From Petrosia ficiformis (taxonomy: Eukaryota > Porifera > Demospongiae > Haplosclerida > Petrosiidae), in assembly GCA_947044365.1 (NCBI GenBank), contig OX345636.1, positions 22,105,466-22,169,465 on the forward strand: a stretch of DNA of 64,000 bases, written 5' to 3'. Every line of letters begins with the position of its first letter. Positions within the stretch are counted from its first letter, which is position 1. A program made the position numbers and the translations under genes. Shown one piece after another: positions 24,801-34,000 of the stretch. The notes beneath the pieces are model-generated. The model was not told the DNA's origin. It ran no database searches and was given only the letters and a program-made list of their open reading frames with translations.

Positions 24801-25372
24801 GAAATTTACATAATTACCGGAGACAAGTCAAGATTCTTTGTCTCTTGTGGCTTATAAGTTCTGTTTTTCCCCTCAGGATCAGCTTTGTGGTGAGTATGAT
24901 GCAATTTAGGATCTTGAGGGACAATGTGAGGTTGTTCGTGAGGTTGCTTGCCACCATGTAAAGGAGATACTGAACGTGGTTTTGGTTTGGGTCTTTGCTT
25001 GTCTACATGGAACTTGGGTTTGACTTCCTCTTCACTTTTTAGCTTTTGGTGTTCTCGTTTGTCATCTTTCTTTTCTTTCAATATCATGTTATTGTAATCT
25101 CGAATACATTTTCGTATATTTGTTAATTCACTTATTCCAAGTGAAACTAAAATGCCTAAAAGCAGCTCTTTTCCTTCAGTTGTTCCATCTTCTCCCTGCT
25201 TTTCAACAGCTGCAATCTGATCAGCAGTTTCAGATGTCAAAAATCCTTTTTCAAACAAATGCTTAGCCAAATCATCCAATGAACTAGCCGCTACATCCAA
25301 AGACTTGATGTATGACTTACGTAGTAACTGTATTGAGCTGTTACTAGCATTGTGTTCAGTCTGATCTTCCAT
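18842..25372 (-). CDS. CARD-like / coiled-coil / CCHC zinc-finger adaptor, seven coding exons
   Basis: Exons: 25372-24818, 24196-23885, 23225-23024, 22433-22324, 20167-19973 (or from 20158), 19585-19361 and 19084-18842. All use GT/AG and keep frame, giving about 613 aa. Residues 14-98 (IQLLRKSYIKSLD, then LAKHLFEKGFLTSETADQI and a leucine-rich helix) look like a CARD or related death fold. Residues 100-185 are charged and carry a PKPKPRSVSP patch that could bind SH3 domains. About 290-545 is coiled coil. The C-terminal finger has C589, C592, H607 and C611 (CPICGHVF, then HVAQC). C-terminal fingers after coiled coils occur in TAX1BP1, CALCOCO, optineurin, NEMO and TBK1 adaptors. A CARD plus such a finger is not an arrangement I can name. 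Optineurin- or NEMO-like identity is unproven because no UBAN motif is present. The TNIP-like gene lies directly downstream. Confidence 0.75.
22051..22221. mobile_element. Foldback MITE with TATAACACAC ends
   Basis: The left end TATAACACACTTAACAGTG and the right end (read inverted) TATAACACACTTTACTGTG match. The match continues inward through AATGTAGCA, GGTCAATAAAGGT and TTACATAATGCAC to a centre at about 22140 (CTCACCTTCGGCTCGTGC). The whole 171 bp is one imperfect palindrome. It lies in the intron 20168-22323 of the CARD gene and is non-coding. Confidence 0.85.
24290..24540. repeat. Possible inverted-repeat element in CARD-gene intron 1
   Basis: CATTCACGTTCACCTTGTCCTC near 24299 and an imperfect inverted copy (GAGGACATCGTGAATGTGAAC) near 24517 bracket about 240 bp of AT-rich sequence. 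No clear target duplication was identified, so this is a tentative old MITE. Confidence 0.45.
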
Positions 25373-25507
25373 TATGTTCAAGTGGTTCTGGTAGAGTAAC
25401 TAAGATAAATGTAATACATGCAAATATTAATGCTGAGTAATGATGATATAATTGTATAGTTATTATATAAATATAATTATATCCATATATATATTATATA
25501 TAAATAA

Positions 25508-25544
<37 letters not shown>

Positions 25545-25826
25545 CATAATCATCAGTTTCATCATGTGATGAGTTTGATGACATGAAGGTAGGCCTATTA
25601 TATATATATATATATATAATTATATATATATATAATTATATATAATTATACAGATATATTACACATCATGGATTATAATATCACACAGCACCTCTACAAC
25701 AGTTTTTACTCACCTAAAAGCACAATAGCCACAATTTCCCAAATATTGTGGGAATTACCCAACCGACCACACCTCATTGTACGTGGACGTGTATGTTCTA
25801 CGGAGAAGAATACGGAAGGAACAAAG
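25373..25826. promoter_or_regulatory. Head-to-head intergenic region: CARD gene / UQCRFS1, with TA microsatellites
   Basis: The two start codons are 454 bp apart and diverge. The spacer contains (TA)n runs at about 25508-25542 and 25600-25645 and otherwise no other gene. An AG preceding the CARD-gene start at about 25395-25400 may be the acceptor of a 5' UTR exon. Sharing of regulatory sequence is inferred from spacing only. Confidence 0.5.
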
Positions 25827-26296
25827 ATGGCAGTTTTCAGAGGACTGTCCAGTGTGATTGAATACGGCACTTCAAGATTCTTTCGACCTGCTTTATCAGT
25901 CACAACTCTAAATCCTGTATCAAGATTACAAGGTAATTTCATTACAATAAGTAATTGTTTGCTAAATAGGTGATATTAAGTTAATAATTTACTCTCAATC
26001 CTGTGGCTTGAATTGAGTATGTATATATATATATATATATATAGGATCAACTGGCACAGACGGCCCCTCATTAATTATGCACGATAGGTGTGCCAGGTTG
26101 TAACTTTGCTCGCTATCATGCTGATGATATCCCTACCGACAAGGGGCCTAAACTGGGGGGCTGCGCCCCACAGACCCCCCCTGTTTGTCAGGAACAGCGC
26201 TGGGCCTATCGGCCCAACGTAAATGTCCAACAGTGGGATTAAATAACACCACACCTATCATGCATAATTAATGAGGGGCCGTCTGTGCCAGTTGAT

Positions 26297-26356
<60 letters not shown>

Positions 26357-29300
26357 AATCTATGAGTTATATCCAGGGTTGGTCAAGCCTCAAGTGTGAG
26401 GCTAAAGTGTTCAAGCACAAGCTAGGCAGGCACTACTTTGAAACTCCAAGAAGGTGTATATACCAGATATATATATGACCTGCTGTGGAGCAGGCCAGTC
26501 CCTTTGCTAGATACATGTACAACAGTTAAAAACAGATGTTCAAACTATTGGGTGATAATCAGATTGTACCGTGAGTAAATTATCAGTTGACTTTTCCCAT
26601 GAAAAAAATGTGTCAAGATGTCTGAACTGGATAGCTTGGAATAGCTACACTACTTCTTGGATATACTGAACTCAAATTAAGCTCTCATTGCATTCCTGAC
26701 TGGAAGAGTGTTTGCTTTAATAACTCAAGGTTACGGTATACAGTTTGTTATTAATTATTCATGAAATATTTTTTCCATTTTATCATAAATCGCAGTTTTT
26801 TTTATATAACTGTACAACAAACAATGAAAAGTTTACTGTAAAAAGTCACAATTTCTTCGGCAATTGTTTCTTGCTGTCTTATACTGAGCCATTGAGGTTG
26901 ATCTCTAATCTGCCAGATCTTCTGCGTCAAATCTAGCCACCAACAGTGCTCTTGACATCTCGCTATATCCGACTACTTTTGGACTTACTTGAGGCCGATT
27001 CGAAGAGATTTTAGCTCTGAGGCATAGAACTGGAGATATAAAGTCACTTGTCTCTTGCAGACACCATTTTTACCCAGTCCATGACCACAAAAAGCTTCGT
27101 TTCTTGCCAATCTGTCGTTTTTGTGAAAACTCTTCGAGCCGCCCTGCCTACACCTGACTATAATTAGATAACACACATTATGCAACAAGAATTCCAGTAA
27201 CCAGGGAATAAACTGATGCCAAATAAATAGCATGCACGCACTTGCAATTATCAGCTGTAGGTGACTTACCTGTGCATCACACACTAATTATGTAGGAAAA
27301 CACTATACCGTAACCTTAAACTCTTACTTTTAAATGCTTGTTACTTAGCCATTTTGCACAAGAAACTAACTACATGTAAATTTGGTGTCTAGGTGCAGGA
27401 GCAATTGTTGCTCTTCCTAGATACCAAATTTAGTACTGTTTAAAAACACCTTTGTCTCACATCAGGCAGCAAATGTATGTACATGTGCATTGATTACAAT
27501 TATTACAATTCACACTACAGGGCTACTTCTACTAGTGGTAAATGATATAAAATCAAAGGACATGTATACCGTATATGCTTAAAGAAACACCTCGCCTGAA
27601 TAAGCGCCTGCCTTGTTTAGATGCCAGGGGTGAAAGCTAAAGAAATGATAATAAATGCCTGACCTTAATTAAACACCTGGGCATGGCATGTGCAAACATG
27701 TGTTGCAGAAATAGTTATACATGTATGTACATCGGTTATATGTACATGTGTAATTATTATTAAAATTATATGTGAAATTGCATCAGAGTCAGATGATGAT
27801 TCTATTTCAAGTAAGCCATATCATATTGAGAAACATGTACAGATAAAAGTCTGTGTAGCAATCAGAGACTTGCTAAAGCTGTTTGAAGGAGGTGCTCTCT
27901 GTATAGCTTCTGATTGTCCCTGTGGGTATTGGAGTACAACATTGGTTGATGCATGCCTCCAGGGGTTATCCATCTTCTTGGTAACTCTCTGATATACATA
28001 GTAATCGTCTTCAGGTATCCTACATTCACCTGTAATGTGTTCTCCTTGAGCACGTTTTGTTGTAGTTAATGATATGGCATGCACAGGAGAAAAGACGTTT
28101 GGACTACTATGGCTTTGTGACATGTTGGTTGATGTGTTGGAAACTCAGTATAATTAAGGCCAGGATACACGATGCAACATATAGCAAAAGTATGTTGTAT
28201 GCAACTCTTTTTTTTTTGCTACAAAATCACTCTCGCTGAAATATTGATGCAAATTTGTTGCTGTGATTTATTAATTTAAAAAATGGCAGAAGAGCTTGCA
28301 AAGATAGGTACTTGTGGTGTCATTATAGTTCTGACATCTCTGTTAAAGTAATCCTTGGATTTAATGTTATATACATTTGGCCTCTCTTCAAACAAGTCAA
28401 TCAATCGATTGATCGTCTCGTCTGACCACGAATAAGATGACTTCGCCATTTTAGGTTAATGGTTATTAATAATTATGGTTATTAAAAAGCGGAAATACCG
28501 TTTGGTGTCCATAGTAACCTTTGATCACTGTAAGATTTTGTTGCATGGAATAGAAACCATTTCTATTGCAAACGACTTGTTGGAGGCAATGAAAATTGGC
28601 GCGATTCTTTATGACACACGAAGAGATTTATTGCATACAACAAGTTGTACACAACAAAGTTGCATCGTGTATCCTGGCCTTAAGTTGGTTCACTGATGTA
28701 GTGATAGACTTATCATCCTCATACTGGAAAAGATCATCTAAAAATGGAAAGGTGGTGTACTGTTCCATTTCAATATTGACCTGTATACTTTGGCTCAATA
28801 CTGTGGAGATAGTGATGGAAATTTTTCATACAAGAATAGCTAAGTACTATGGTCTGTATCTTGGGGAAAAAGACATCTTTTTCTTTGGCAGCTTGTGGTA
28901 ATTTACCGATATACAATGTAGCAACATTTTTTACAGATTTATGCTGTAATCTCATCTGTATGATACTTCCTTGTCTATTCTTAGATGTTATATATGTACT
29001 TTACATACTTTTCTGGGTCGTAAGACACTGTCCATGTAGGTATGAAATACCGCAATCACAATGCTTTTGACCACCCTTTAGACAAACATATCCCTTTGTA
29101 AGAAAACAGCATGGAGTAATTTGAAACTATTGTCACATAGCCAGACACGCAAAAATTGCACAGGTGCATGATGTGCATATAATCACAATAATTATATATA
29201 ATATATATATCCCCATACGGCAAAACTTAAAAGTAATGACATACATGCAGTTGTGTTATTATATTAAATTATGTATAATTATAATAATATATAATTGTAA

Positions 29301-30928
29301 TTACATATAATAATTATTATATACAGCTAGACATCCTGTGAGATCTGGGCACACTGATATTTCAATACCTAGTTTTGATGATTATAGAAAGAAGTCTACA
29401 CTAGAAACTACAGAAAATACAGGTACGTACAATTTTTACAATTTGATTCTTCTTGCTGCATATCAGTATGTTGTCTTTGCAAACCATGCTAATTAAAACA
29501 AACCTCTGGATTGAGGAAGGGGCCTGGCCAACTGCTTACTATTGCTTTGTGAGAATGTAATTAAACCTTTCTATGTTTTGAATTAAATGCGTGGACATTC
29601 ACAAGTCAATTTTTTTCACATTTATAAATTCTGTAATCATTGATTATAAATTAAGCTTTGAAAAGCAGCAAGGTGAATGTTTGAAAATACGTTACAAAAT
29701 TATAATGGACATCGCTAAATTTCAGACTACACTGCACAAAACATTAGTAAGCAGTAGGCCATAAGTGTTTAAAAAATTCTTCTTTGACAAATGGCACATC
29801 CACAGTCACGTATATGAATAAACCGCTGTGTAAAGCAATCCTTTGTATTACATGCGAATAAGCAAGCGATAAGGGATCAACAGTAACTAAATCCAACATA
29901 CATGTACATGTAAATAAGTACAATTAATCTCAATGGCTTGCATAAGAATTCATAGGGGGTACTTTAAATGCTGATCCTACACAAACTATAATGATCTGTG
30001 GGCCAACAGTTGCACAACATCAAGGTATTATACTGCTTAAAAATAGTATCTGGTTTCTATGAATTTTGTGCTTGTGTACATAGTTAAGGAAAGTTGTGTT
30101 ATTCTGGTGGCTCAGTCAGTTAATGGACATGGCATAAATGAATGTGCACTGACTACACAACAACTACAAGTACCATGAAAAAAAGCAGCTTGTAAAAACT
30201 ACAAATAATAGCTGAAAGAGAAATTATAAAAATGATGCAAGAATCTTTTAAAAGTAAGAAAAACAATTAAGTGTAATAGGTTGTTGAGTTCAGACAAGAG
30301 GAAGTCATCAGCATTGATTGGGGTTAGAATCTTGAAAGATTTTGATCAAGGACCTGTATATATAATATACATGTATTTTGTTTTCCTGCAAATTGAATTA
30401 CCAACTATTTCTCTATTTGCAGCTGATGTCAGTCGTAAAGCATTCAGTTATATAGTCCTAGGAACTGGTGGTGTTGCTGCTACTTATGCAACTAAGAATT
30501 TTGTGACAAGTTTACTGTCTACTATGTCTCCTGATGCAGCTGTGTTGTCATTCTCTAAGATTGAGATAGATCTCACTGGTATTCCAGAAGGAAAGAATGC
30601 GATTTTTAAATGGAGGGGTAAACCATTGTTTGTTCGTCATCGTACAGCAGAAGAGATAGAGTCCGTACGAAGTATAGACACCACTTCTTTACGTGATCCA
30701 CAACCTGATGAGGAACGAGTGGTCTATCCTGAGTGGCTTGTTTTAATTGGAGTATGTACCCACTTGGGATGTGTACCTATTGCCAATGCTGGAGACTATG
30801 GTGGATATCTATGCCCATGTCATGGCTCTCATTATGATGCTTCAGGTCGTATTATGAAAGGTCCAGCACCTGCTAATCTTGAGGTCCCAGTGTGTGCCTT
30901 TGAGGGTGATACACTAACTGTAGGATAA
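25827..30928 (+). CDS. UQCRFS1: Cytochrome b-c1 complex Rieske iron-sulfur subunit, mitochondrial
   Basis: Exons: 25827-25932, 29327-29422 and 30423-30928, each junction phase 1 with GT/AG, giving 235 aa. Residues 1-36 are basic and hydroxylated ([20 protein letters not shown]), as in a mitochondrial presequence. [15 protein letters not shown] is the matrix-side start, and about 73-95 ([17 protein letters not shown]) is the membrane anchor. The C-terminal domain has [26 protein letters not shown] and CPCHGSH. The cluster ligands are C179, H181, C198 and H201, with the disulfide pair C184/C200. The protein carries the 2Fe-2S centre that accepts electrons from ubiquinol and passes them to cytochrome c1 in complex III. 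Start choice: AAGATGG at 25827; an in-frame ATG at 25668 would add 53 residues unlike any presequence. The frame open upstream of 30423 is intron. Confidence 0.97.
26044..26298. mobile_element. GC-rich MITE inserted in a TA microsatellite
   Basis: The left end begins GGATCAACTGGCACAGACGG and the right end is its inverted copy. The inverted identity runs about 50 bp (through CCCCTCATTAATTATGCA) with a single difference noted. TATATA runs flank both sides, so the target was TA-rich and the duplication cannot be sized. The interior contains GGGGGGCTGCGCCCC and is much more GC-rich than its surroundings. It has no coding capacity. Confidence 0.88.
28158..28680 (-). mobile_element. Harbinger-like non-autonomous element with MADF/Myb-like remnant
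   Basis: The ends GGCCAGGATACACGATGCAAC (left) and its perfect inverse (right) are bordered by TTAA on both sides (28154-28157 and 28681-28684). This fits a TAA/TTA duplication of PIF/Harbinger or a TTAA of piggyBac. Inside on the minus strand is an ORF starting [19 protein letters not shown] that resembles the MADF/Myb-SANT accessory protein of Harbinger elements, which favours Harbinger. No DDE transposase is present. Confidence 0.8.
28276..28449 (-). pseudogene. Truncated MADF/Myb-SANT-like protein of a Harbinger element
   Basis: The frame is 57 codons: [20 protein letters not shown] followed by [11 protein letters not shown]. The tryptophan, the hydrophobic helix and the 'NVYN...YFNRD' end fit the start of a MADF domain (established family pattern). 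It stops early, before the second half of the domain. In complete Harbinger elements this second ORF binds DNA and helps import the transposase. Here it is a relic in the UQCRFS1 intron, on the strand opposite to the gene. Confidence 0.65.
29423..30422 (+). other. UQCRFS1 intron 2
   Basis: This is 1.0 kb of AT-rich sequence. I see no element with clear ends. An open frame from 30281 continues into exon 3 but crosses a good polypyrimidine/AG acceptor (TCTCTATTTGCAG) at 30422. Confidence 0.6.
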
Positions 30929-31146
30929 TATGTACAGATGTGTCATAGATATAGTATACTGCATAATGTATGTACTAGTACATAACACTTGTACTCCTAT
31001 AATTATAACATTTCCATTACAATTAATCTGAAATGAAAGAACACTTTATGCGTAATGTTATTATTATTGTTATTTATTTCCAATAGAGGTATATTAATTA
31101 TTAAGCACCTCATGTAGATATAAGAACAAGATATACAGAGAAAAAG

Positions 31147-31186
31147 TATCCCTATGATTGCTTGGTGTCCAGCATTCAGTAATCTC

Positions 31187-31224
<38 letters not shown>

Positions 31225-31254
31225 CAAACCCATGGGAAAGCAATCATAGGGATA
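31147..31254. repeat. Inverted repeat flanking a TA microsatellite
   Basis: TATCCCTATGATTGCTT near 31147 and its inverse AAGCAATCATAGGGATA ending at about 31254 bracket about 75 bp that includes a (TA)n run (31190-31220). This looks like a small palindromic element whose centre has expanded as a microsatellite, downstream of the UQCRFS1 stop. Confidence 0.75.
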
Positions 31255-32559
31255 GTAATGCAATGTAAGGTTGTCTCATATATGAAATTTCCAATTCTCC
31301 ATTTGCCAAAATGCAATATATACTGTTCATTTCAACAACATCTTATTGCGGAAAGAAATAGTGAAATGTGCAATTGCACATGCACTAGCGACTAGTGTAC
31401 ATGTCATCCATTAACACGCATGGGATCACCTGTGTGATGGAACAAAGCAAAGAAATCACAGACTGTTATTAAGTAGGAAAGGTATACAATATAAGTATAC
31501 ATAAATGAAAGACATTCCTAATTCATACAGGTATCATTAAAGCAAAACATGAAATATTGGAAGATAATAATTATTAAAGAATTCCTGTAAATGCATGCAT
31601 GTATTGTGTACATATTCATGCATATGTTACATGTACATGTATGCTTGCATAATAAACATATGGCATGATCTTTTAAGTATATTGTTTCCACAGTCACACT
31701 GAAACTTATCACATGGAACACAATAACAGAATGCTTTCTCACATTTTTTCATAGCAGCTTTTTAAAAAAAAGGCAACAAAATAAGATGTCAAACATAATT
31801 ATTTTAAACTACTTAAAAGAAAAACTTAAAGCAGTCAACAGATATTGATCATTAATTTTGTTTACCTTCAATGGTAGTCTCAAATATTGCAAAAAGTGGA
31901 TTGAAGAGAAAGGGGGAACCTGAAAATATTGGTACAAATTAAAAAAAAAAAAAAACATGTAAAAAGAGGCTAAGAGACTTTAAAGCTTGAAAGAATGTGA
32001 TCAGAGCATTTTATGTTTAGCTTGTACATGAATAAAGAAATGCCGAGTGAAATAGTTGATGAAACAGATATTCTGGTATATAATTATAAACATAATAGCA
32101 ACTATAATTATAAATTGAAGAACAAAATATGTCATAATTATTGTAAAATACATTTTTTCATTAAATGTGAAATCAAAGAACAATCAATCATTGATAAAAC
32201 ATAAAGACTCATAAACAACTCTTTCTTGTTCCGTAAGTAGATGATATATATGTATATAATATATATATGGTTAAATCGAGTGTATTTAAAAGCCCTGATA
32301 GCAAAGAGATCTTTAACCTCTGCCCAGTTATTAAGAAGACACGAACGTGCATTTAGGAAAAACATATGCATGGCAATAAATATTATGCTAAACTATATCC
32401 TGTGAATCTAAAAATCTGTGTGAGCCATCTTGTCCAATCAGTGGACAACTATTTTTCTGTTTTAAGTTTAGAACGGATCATTATAAACAACTGATTACTG
32501 AAGTTTATGCTGGTCCCTGACAGCAAAGCAGTGAAAGCACTATGTTTGACCTTTCCTCA

Positions 32560-32920
32560 GTGACCCCTAAAAAGATTATTAAAAGTTTCCTGAAATCACC
32601 ATTGTCAGGATCTTCACCAGGCGATGATGGTTTATCCTAGCTACCATCACTTGAAGAAGATGCCCTCAACACACCATTTTTTAGCCACTCTATTCAAAGA
32701 TAATGCTCAAGTGCCAGTCTCCTCCTATGGGATGGTGTCGGACTCATGGTAAGATCAAACTGATTTCATAAAGGAGGTAACCCTTCTGTGCCATCTATAA
32801 CTATAGCTCTAGATCTCACCTCAGCAGTAGGTCAACTTTTCCATAAAATTACAGCAGAAGACTTCCTTCTTGATATTGATACCTCTCTGCAAAAATAATT
32901 TCTAGGTGATTTATGGATCA
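32560..32920 (+). mobile_element. Decayed non-LTR retrotransposon reverse-transcriptase fragment
   Basis: Broken plus-strand frames translate to SSPGDDGLS, then STHHFLATLFK, then HKGGNPSVPS and LTSAVGQLFHKI, ending with DTSLQK. These match the order of LINE reverse-transcriptase blocks (SPGPDG; LIxKxGDPxxPxNFRPIxLTSxxxKLFxKI). Stops and frameshifts interrupt every block and the catalytic YADD region is not found. It is a fossil fragment. Confidence 0.75.
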
Positions 32921-33227
32921 TTTCTTTGCTGTATCGACGATTTTTGATTTTATAAAGTTGTACATCTTTTTCAGTACACTATCATGTCTCCATGAGTACC
33001 AAGATTGATTGAGAGCCACTGGACAACCATTCAGGATATGGAACACAATAGAAGAAAGTTTGCTTTTGCCGACATTCATGACATTTTCTCTTAACACTGA
33101 AGTTAAATTTTAAAACACTGAAAAATAAACAGCAATCTCATTGGAACTAAAATTCAAAAGTTTCATAATATCATAAAAATTACTGTAAATTATTAATAAT
33201 TATATTTAAAATGGTGGCTAGTACTTT

Positions 33228-33961
33228 CTACAAATTTCGTTCTTCTGGTTTCTTATAAGGGTAATCAATCATTTGAAAGATCTCTTCTTCATTTGTTATA
33301 GAAATTGGTTCCCCTGGGACACCTACAATTATAATAATAGTAAAGAATACTTGACATATACATGTGTTAGAAAATGAATGCACTTGCAGTGCAGAACCCT
33401 TACCACAAGTGTGATTGGGAAACAAGAATGATTACTGACAAGAAAATAATTGCTGACAATACTTGACTATAGTAATAACTTTACAGTATTGTTTACAAGT
33501 GTGTGCTACATACAACCTGCACTTCAAGTCCCACCAAGAGTACATAATTCCTAGTATAAGAAATACAGTGTGCAGAAAACAGTTTTGTGGCTTCAATCAC
33601 GTAGATGGAATGAAATAGGTTGAGCTAGAAAGTGACCATCCATGGCAGAAAGCTTAGAGCCAGCTCAATGTTTTAGCAGCCACTACTTCAATTGTACTAA
33701 ATTTCAAGCTGTGATTCAATAGTGATAGCCTTCAAACCAGATGAGTTGTGTTTCCATGTACATGTACTCTATTGCTACCAGAAGTCTTCTAAAAGTCATA
33801 AAATGGCATGAAATGGAGCTGTAAAAATTGTCAAAACTTTATAACAGAAACGATTTAGAAAAGTCTGTCTTTTATTTTAATCCTTGTATAATTTCAAGCC
33901 TGTTCGTAGCTCGATTGAAGTGTCAATGTTATTAGTTGCCAAGAAATTTGGTCAAAGATAC

Positions 33962-34000
<39 letters not shown>

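Larger units (their letters stand above)
25933..29326 (+). other. UQCRFS1 intron 1 with several mobile elements
   Basis: The 3.4-kb intron contains the GC-rich inverted-repeat element 26044-26298 within a long TA microsatellite and the Harbinger-like element 28158-28680. It also contains an unidentified minus-strand open frame at 27821-28123 (100 aa, starting [14 protein letters not shown]), which ends in TACATGTA-rich sequence and matches nothing I know. No further Rieske coding sequence is present. Confidence 0.6.
30929..33227. other. Intergenic region between convergent UQCRFS1 and POLB
   Basis: The two genes end tail to tail here. The region contains an inverted repeat around a TA microsatellite (31147-31254), several TA runs and a decayed LINE (32560-32920). 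A minus-strand stretch near 32290-32370 (FFLNARSCLLNNWAEVKDLF) resembles the start of a LINE endonuclease but is too short to assign. No canonical polyadenylation signal was placed for either gene. Confidence 0.5.

Noticed and set aside
18842..25372. Assignment as optineurin or NEMO
   Set aside because: The coiled coil lacks a UBAN motif and the N-terminus is a death-fold-like domain absent from both; only the finger is similar.
25668..25826. Earlier in-frame ATG for UQCRFS1
   Set aside because: It lies next to a TA microsatellite, has poor context, and the extra 53 residues do not resemble a presequence; AAGATGG at 25827 does better.
27821..28123. Minus-strand 100-aa ORF as a host gene
   Set aside because: It has an ATG but no recognised family or splice partners and ends in repeat-like sequence inside the UQCRFS1 intron; left as unresolved.
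30281..30422. Upstream extension of the last UQCRFS1 exon
   Set aside because: The frame is open, but it crosses a good acceptor at 30422 and the phase with exon 2 only works from 30423.
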